Of a stretch of 6,799 nt of DNA, positions 5,950 through 6,799 are shown one piece after another. Numbering within the stretch: the stretch's first letter is position 1; each line of letters starts with the position of its first letter. The notes below the pieces were generated by a model. That model was given only the letters and a program-made list of their open reading frames with translations, did not search any database and was not told the DNA's origin. Position numbers and translations under genes: made by a program. Source of the stretch: Actinomycetes bacterium (lineage in GTDB: Bacteria > Actinomycetota > Acidimicrobiia > Acidimicrobiales > Palsa-688); the NCBI GenBank assembly GCA_021816565.1, contig JAKAXN010000248.1:1-6799 (forward strand), given 5' to 3'.

Positions 5950-6726
5950 TCAGACCCCCATGGCGTGGAAGCCGCCGTCGACGTGGATGATCTCCCCGGT
6001 GGTGGCCGGGAACCAGTCCGACAGCAGGGCCACGCACGCCCGGGCCACCGGCTCGGCGTCGGTGACGCTCCATCCCAGCGGGGCTCGGCCGTCCCATGCG
6101 TCCTCGAACGCCTTGAAGCCGGGAATGGACTTGGCGGCCATGGTCTTGATGGGCCCGGCCGCCACCAGGTTGACCCTGATGCGGTCCGCCCCGAGGTCCC
6201 GGGCCAGGTAACGCGACGTCGACTCCAGCGCCGCCTTGGCCACCCCCATCCAGTCGTAGCCGGGCCAGGCCACGGTGGCGTCGAAGTCCAGTCCCACCAC
6301 TGACGCGCCGCCCGCCGCCTGCATGAGCGGTCGGAGGCCGCCGGCCAACAGCTTCAGCGAGTACGCCGAGATCTCCAGGGCCACCTTGACGTCATCCCAG
6401 CCGGCGTCGAGGAAGCCGCCGCCCAGGCAGGCCGGTGGGGCGAAACCGATCGAATGCAGTACCCCGTCGAGGGCCCCCCACCTCTCGCTCAGCTCGGCGG
6501 CCACCGCCTCCACGTGCTGCTCGGCTGTCACATCGAGCTCGAGCACCTCCGGTGGGTCGGGTAGGTGGCGGGACACCCTCCGGGTGAGCGAGAGGCCCCG
6601 GCCGGCCCCGGTCAGCACGATCCGGGCTCCCTCCTCCTGGGCCAGCTTCGCCACCGCGAAGGCCAGCGAGTCGTCTGTGAGCACCCCGGTGACCAGGATG
6701 CGCTTGCCTTCGAGCAGTCCGGGCAT
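5950..6726 (-). CDS. fabI: Enoyl-ACP reductase, InhA-like (FabI family)
   Basis: This enzyme catalyses the final NADH-dependent reduction of the elongation cycle, trans-2-enoyl-ACP to acyl-ACP. The 258 residues resemble mycobacterial InhA throughout. The start is GLLEGKRILVTGVLTDDS, and LTGAGRG is at 38-44. HSIGF at 91-95 holds Ser92, the position of InhA Ser94. GLDFD at 145-149 contains the Phe matching InhA Phe149. The active-site pair is Tyr157 and Lys164 in GYDWMGVAKAALES, matching Tyr158/Lys165. NLVAAGPIKTMA at 186-197 and SDWFPATTGEIIHVDGG near the end complete the family pattern. It heads the fabI-fabG-fabZ-LOG operon; in mycobacteria the order is fabG1 then inhA, so the pair is reversed here. 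ATG at 6726-6724 has no Shine-Dalgarno (the preceding bases are pyrimidine-rich, TCCTCCC), but a -10-like TATGGT lies 8 bases upstream, suggesting leaderless translation. Confidence 0.93.
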   Translation of the reverse strand: MPGLLEGKRILVTGVLTDDSLAFAVAKLAQEEGARIVLTGAGRGLSLTRRVSRHLPDPPEVLELDVTAEQHVEAVAAELSERWGALDGVLHSIGFAPPACLGGGFLDAGWDDVKVALEISAYSLKLLAGGLRPLMQAAGGASVVGLDFDATVAWPGYDWMGVAKAALESTSRYLARDLGADRIRVNLVAAGPIKTMAAKSIPGFKAFEDAWDGRAPLGWSVTDAEPVARACVALLSDWFPATTGEIIHVDGGFHAMGV

Positions 6727-6734
6727 GGGAGGAC

Positions 6735-6761
6735 ACCATAGGCGTCGCGGCCGCCGGTTAA
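6735..6761 (-). promoter_or_regulatory. fabI: Candidate promoter of the fabI operon (leaderless)
   Basis: On the minus strand TATGGT (6740-6735) fits TAnnnT and ends 8 bases before the fabI ATG. TTAACC (6761-6756) matches four of six TTGACA bases, at a spacing of 15, slightly short of the ideal 17. No ribosome-binding site is present between the box and the ATG, which agrees with a transcript beginning at or next to the start codon. Confidence 0.45.
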
Positions 6762-6764
6762 CTT
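6759..6764 (+). promoter_or_regulatory. Candidate -10 box for a divergent gene at the right edge
   Basis: Plus-strand TAACTT fits TAnnnT and ends 6 bases before an ATG at 6771. It overlaps the candidate -35 of the fabI operon on the other strand, so the two promoters would be back to back and could exclude each other. No convincing -35 is seen. Support rests on spacing alone. Confidence 0.25.
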
Positions 6765-6770
6765 TGGGGA

Positions 6771-6799
6771 ATGGATCGCGGAGAGGCGTACAGCACCTT
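6771..6799 (+). CDS. Possible N-terminus of a divergent gene running off the right edge (partial)
   Basis: ATG at 6771 opens a plus-strand frame reading MDRGEAYST up to the window end. An in-frame TAA at 6759-6761 lies just upstream, so this is the first start codon available in that frame. It would be transcribed away from fabI, with 44 bases between the two start codons. A -10-like TAACTT precedes it by 6 bases. Nine residues do not identify a family, and the window ends before coding can be confirmed. Confidence 0.35.

Noticed and set aside
1..6799. Mobile elements, CRISPR arrays, tRNA or rRNA genes
   Set aside because: No terminal repeats, transposase or integrase motifs, regularly spaced repeats, or RNA-gene signatures were seen. 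The window is almost wholly filled by metabolic and transport genes of uniform composition.

Overview
The window is clearly GC-rich (about 70% by eye) with dense, tightly packed genes. Several features point to an actinobacterium: an InhA-type enoyl-ACP reductase, a large APC permease of a kind typical of Actinomycetota, GTG start codons at four of the six complete genes, and start codons that follow a -10-like box by only 6-9 bases (leaderless style). A deep-branching or environmental lineage such as Acidimicrobiia would fit, because the InhA-like reductase sits with an ordinary FabZ dehydratase rather than in a mycobacterial FAS-II setting. That placement is inference; no rRNA or marker gene is present.

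Left block (about 1-2953, all minus strand). A divergently placed APC-superfamily permease (772 aa) is followed 7 bases later by a small class I SAM-dependent methyltransferase. The Shine-Dalgarno sequence of the methyltransferase lies inside the last codons of the permease. The permease carries a soluble C-terminal region and then an OB-fold-like domain, which I believe is encoded by a separate gene in mycobacteria. Beyond the methyltransferase, a 7-bp inverted repeat fills the gap to what may be the start of another gene running off the left edge.

Middle (2954-4281). A 95-bp divergent intergenic region holds a strong dyad and a -10-like box just before the GTG start of fabF (beta-ketoacyl-ACP synthase II, plus strand). 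The tail of fabF overlaps by 17 bp the tail of a convergent LOG-family gene.

Right block (4265-6726, minus strand). This is a compact operon in the order fabI (InhA-like) - fabG - fabZ - LOG family. Its junctions are 1 nt, 2 nt and a 4-bp GTGA overlap. With fabF opposite, the window encodes a complete type II fatty acid elongation cycle: condensation (FabF), ketoreduction (FabG), dehydration (FabZ) and enoyl reduction (FabI). It contains no acyl carrier protein, malonyl transacylase or initiating synthase. The fabI promoter appears to lie back to back with that of a divergent gene of which only about 29 bases are visible at the right edge.

I see no tRNA or rRNA gene, CRISPR array, insertion sequence or sign of phage. 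No stretch longer than 300 bases lacks a gene. The best candidates for something unusual are the permease-OB fusion, the LOG gene embedded in a fatty-acid operon, and the repeated leaderless promoter geometry.
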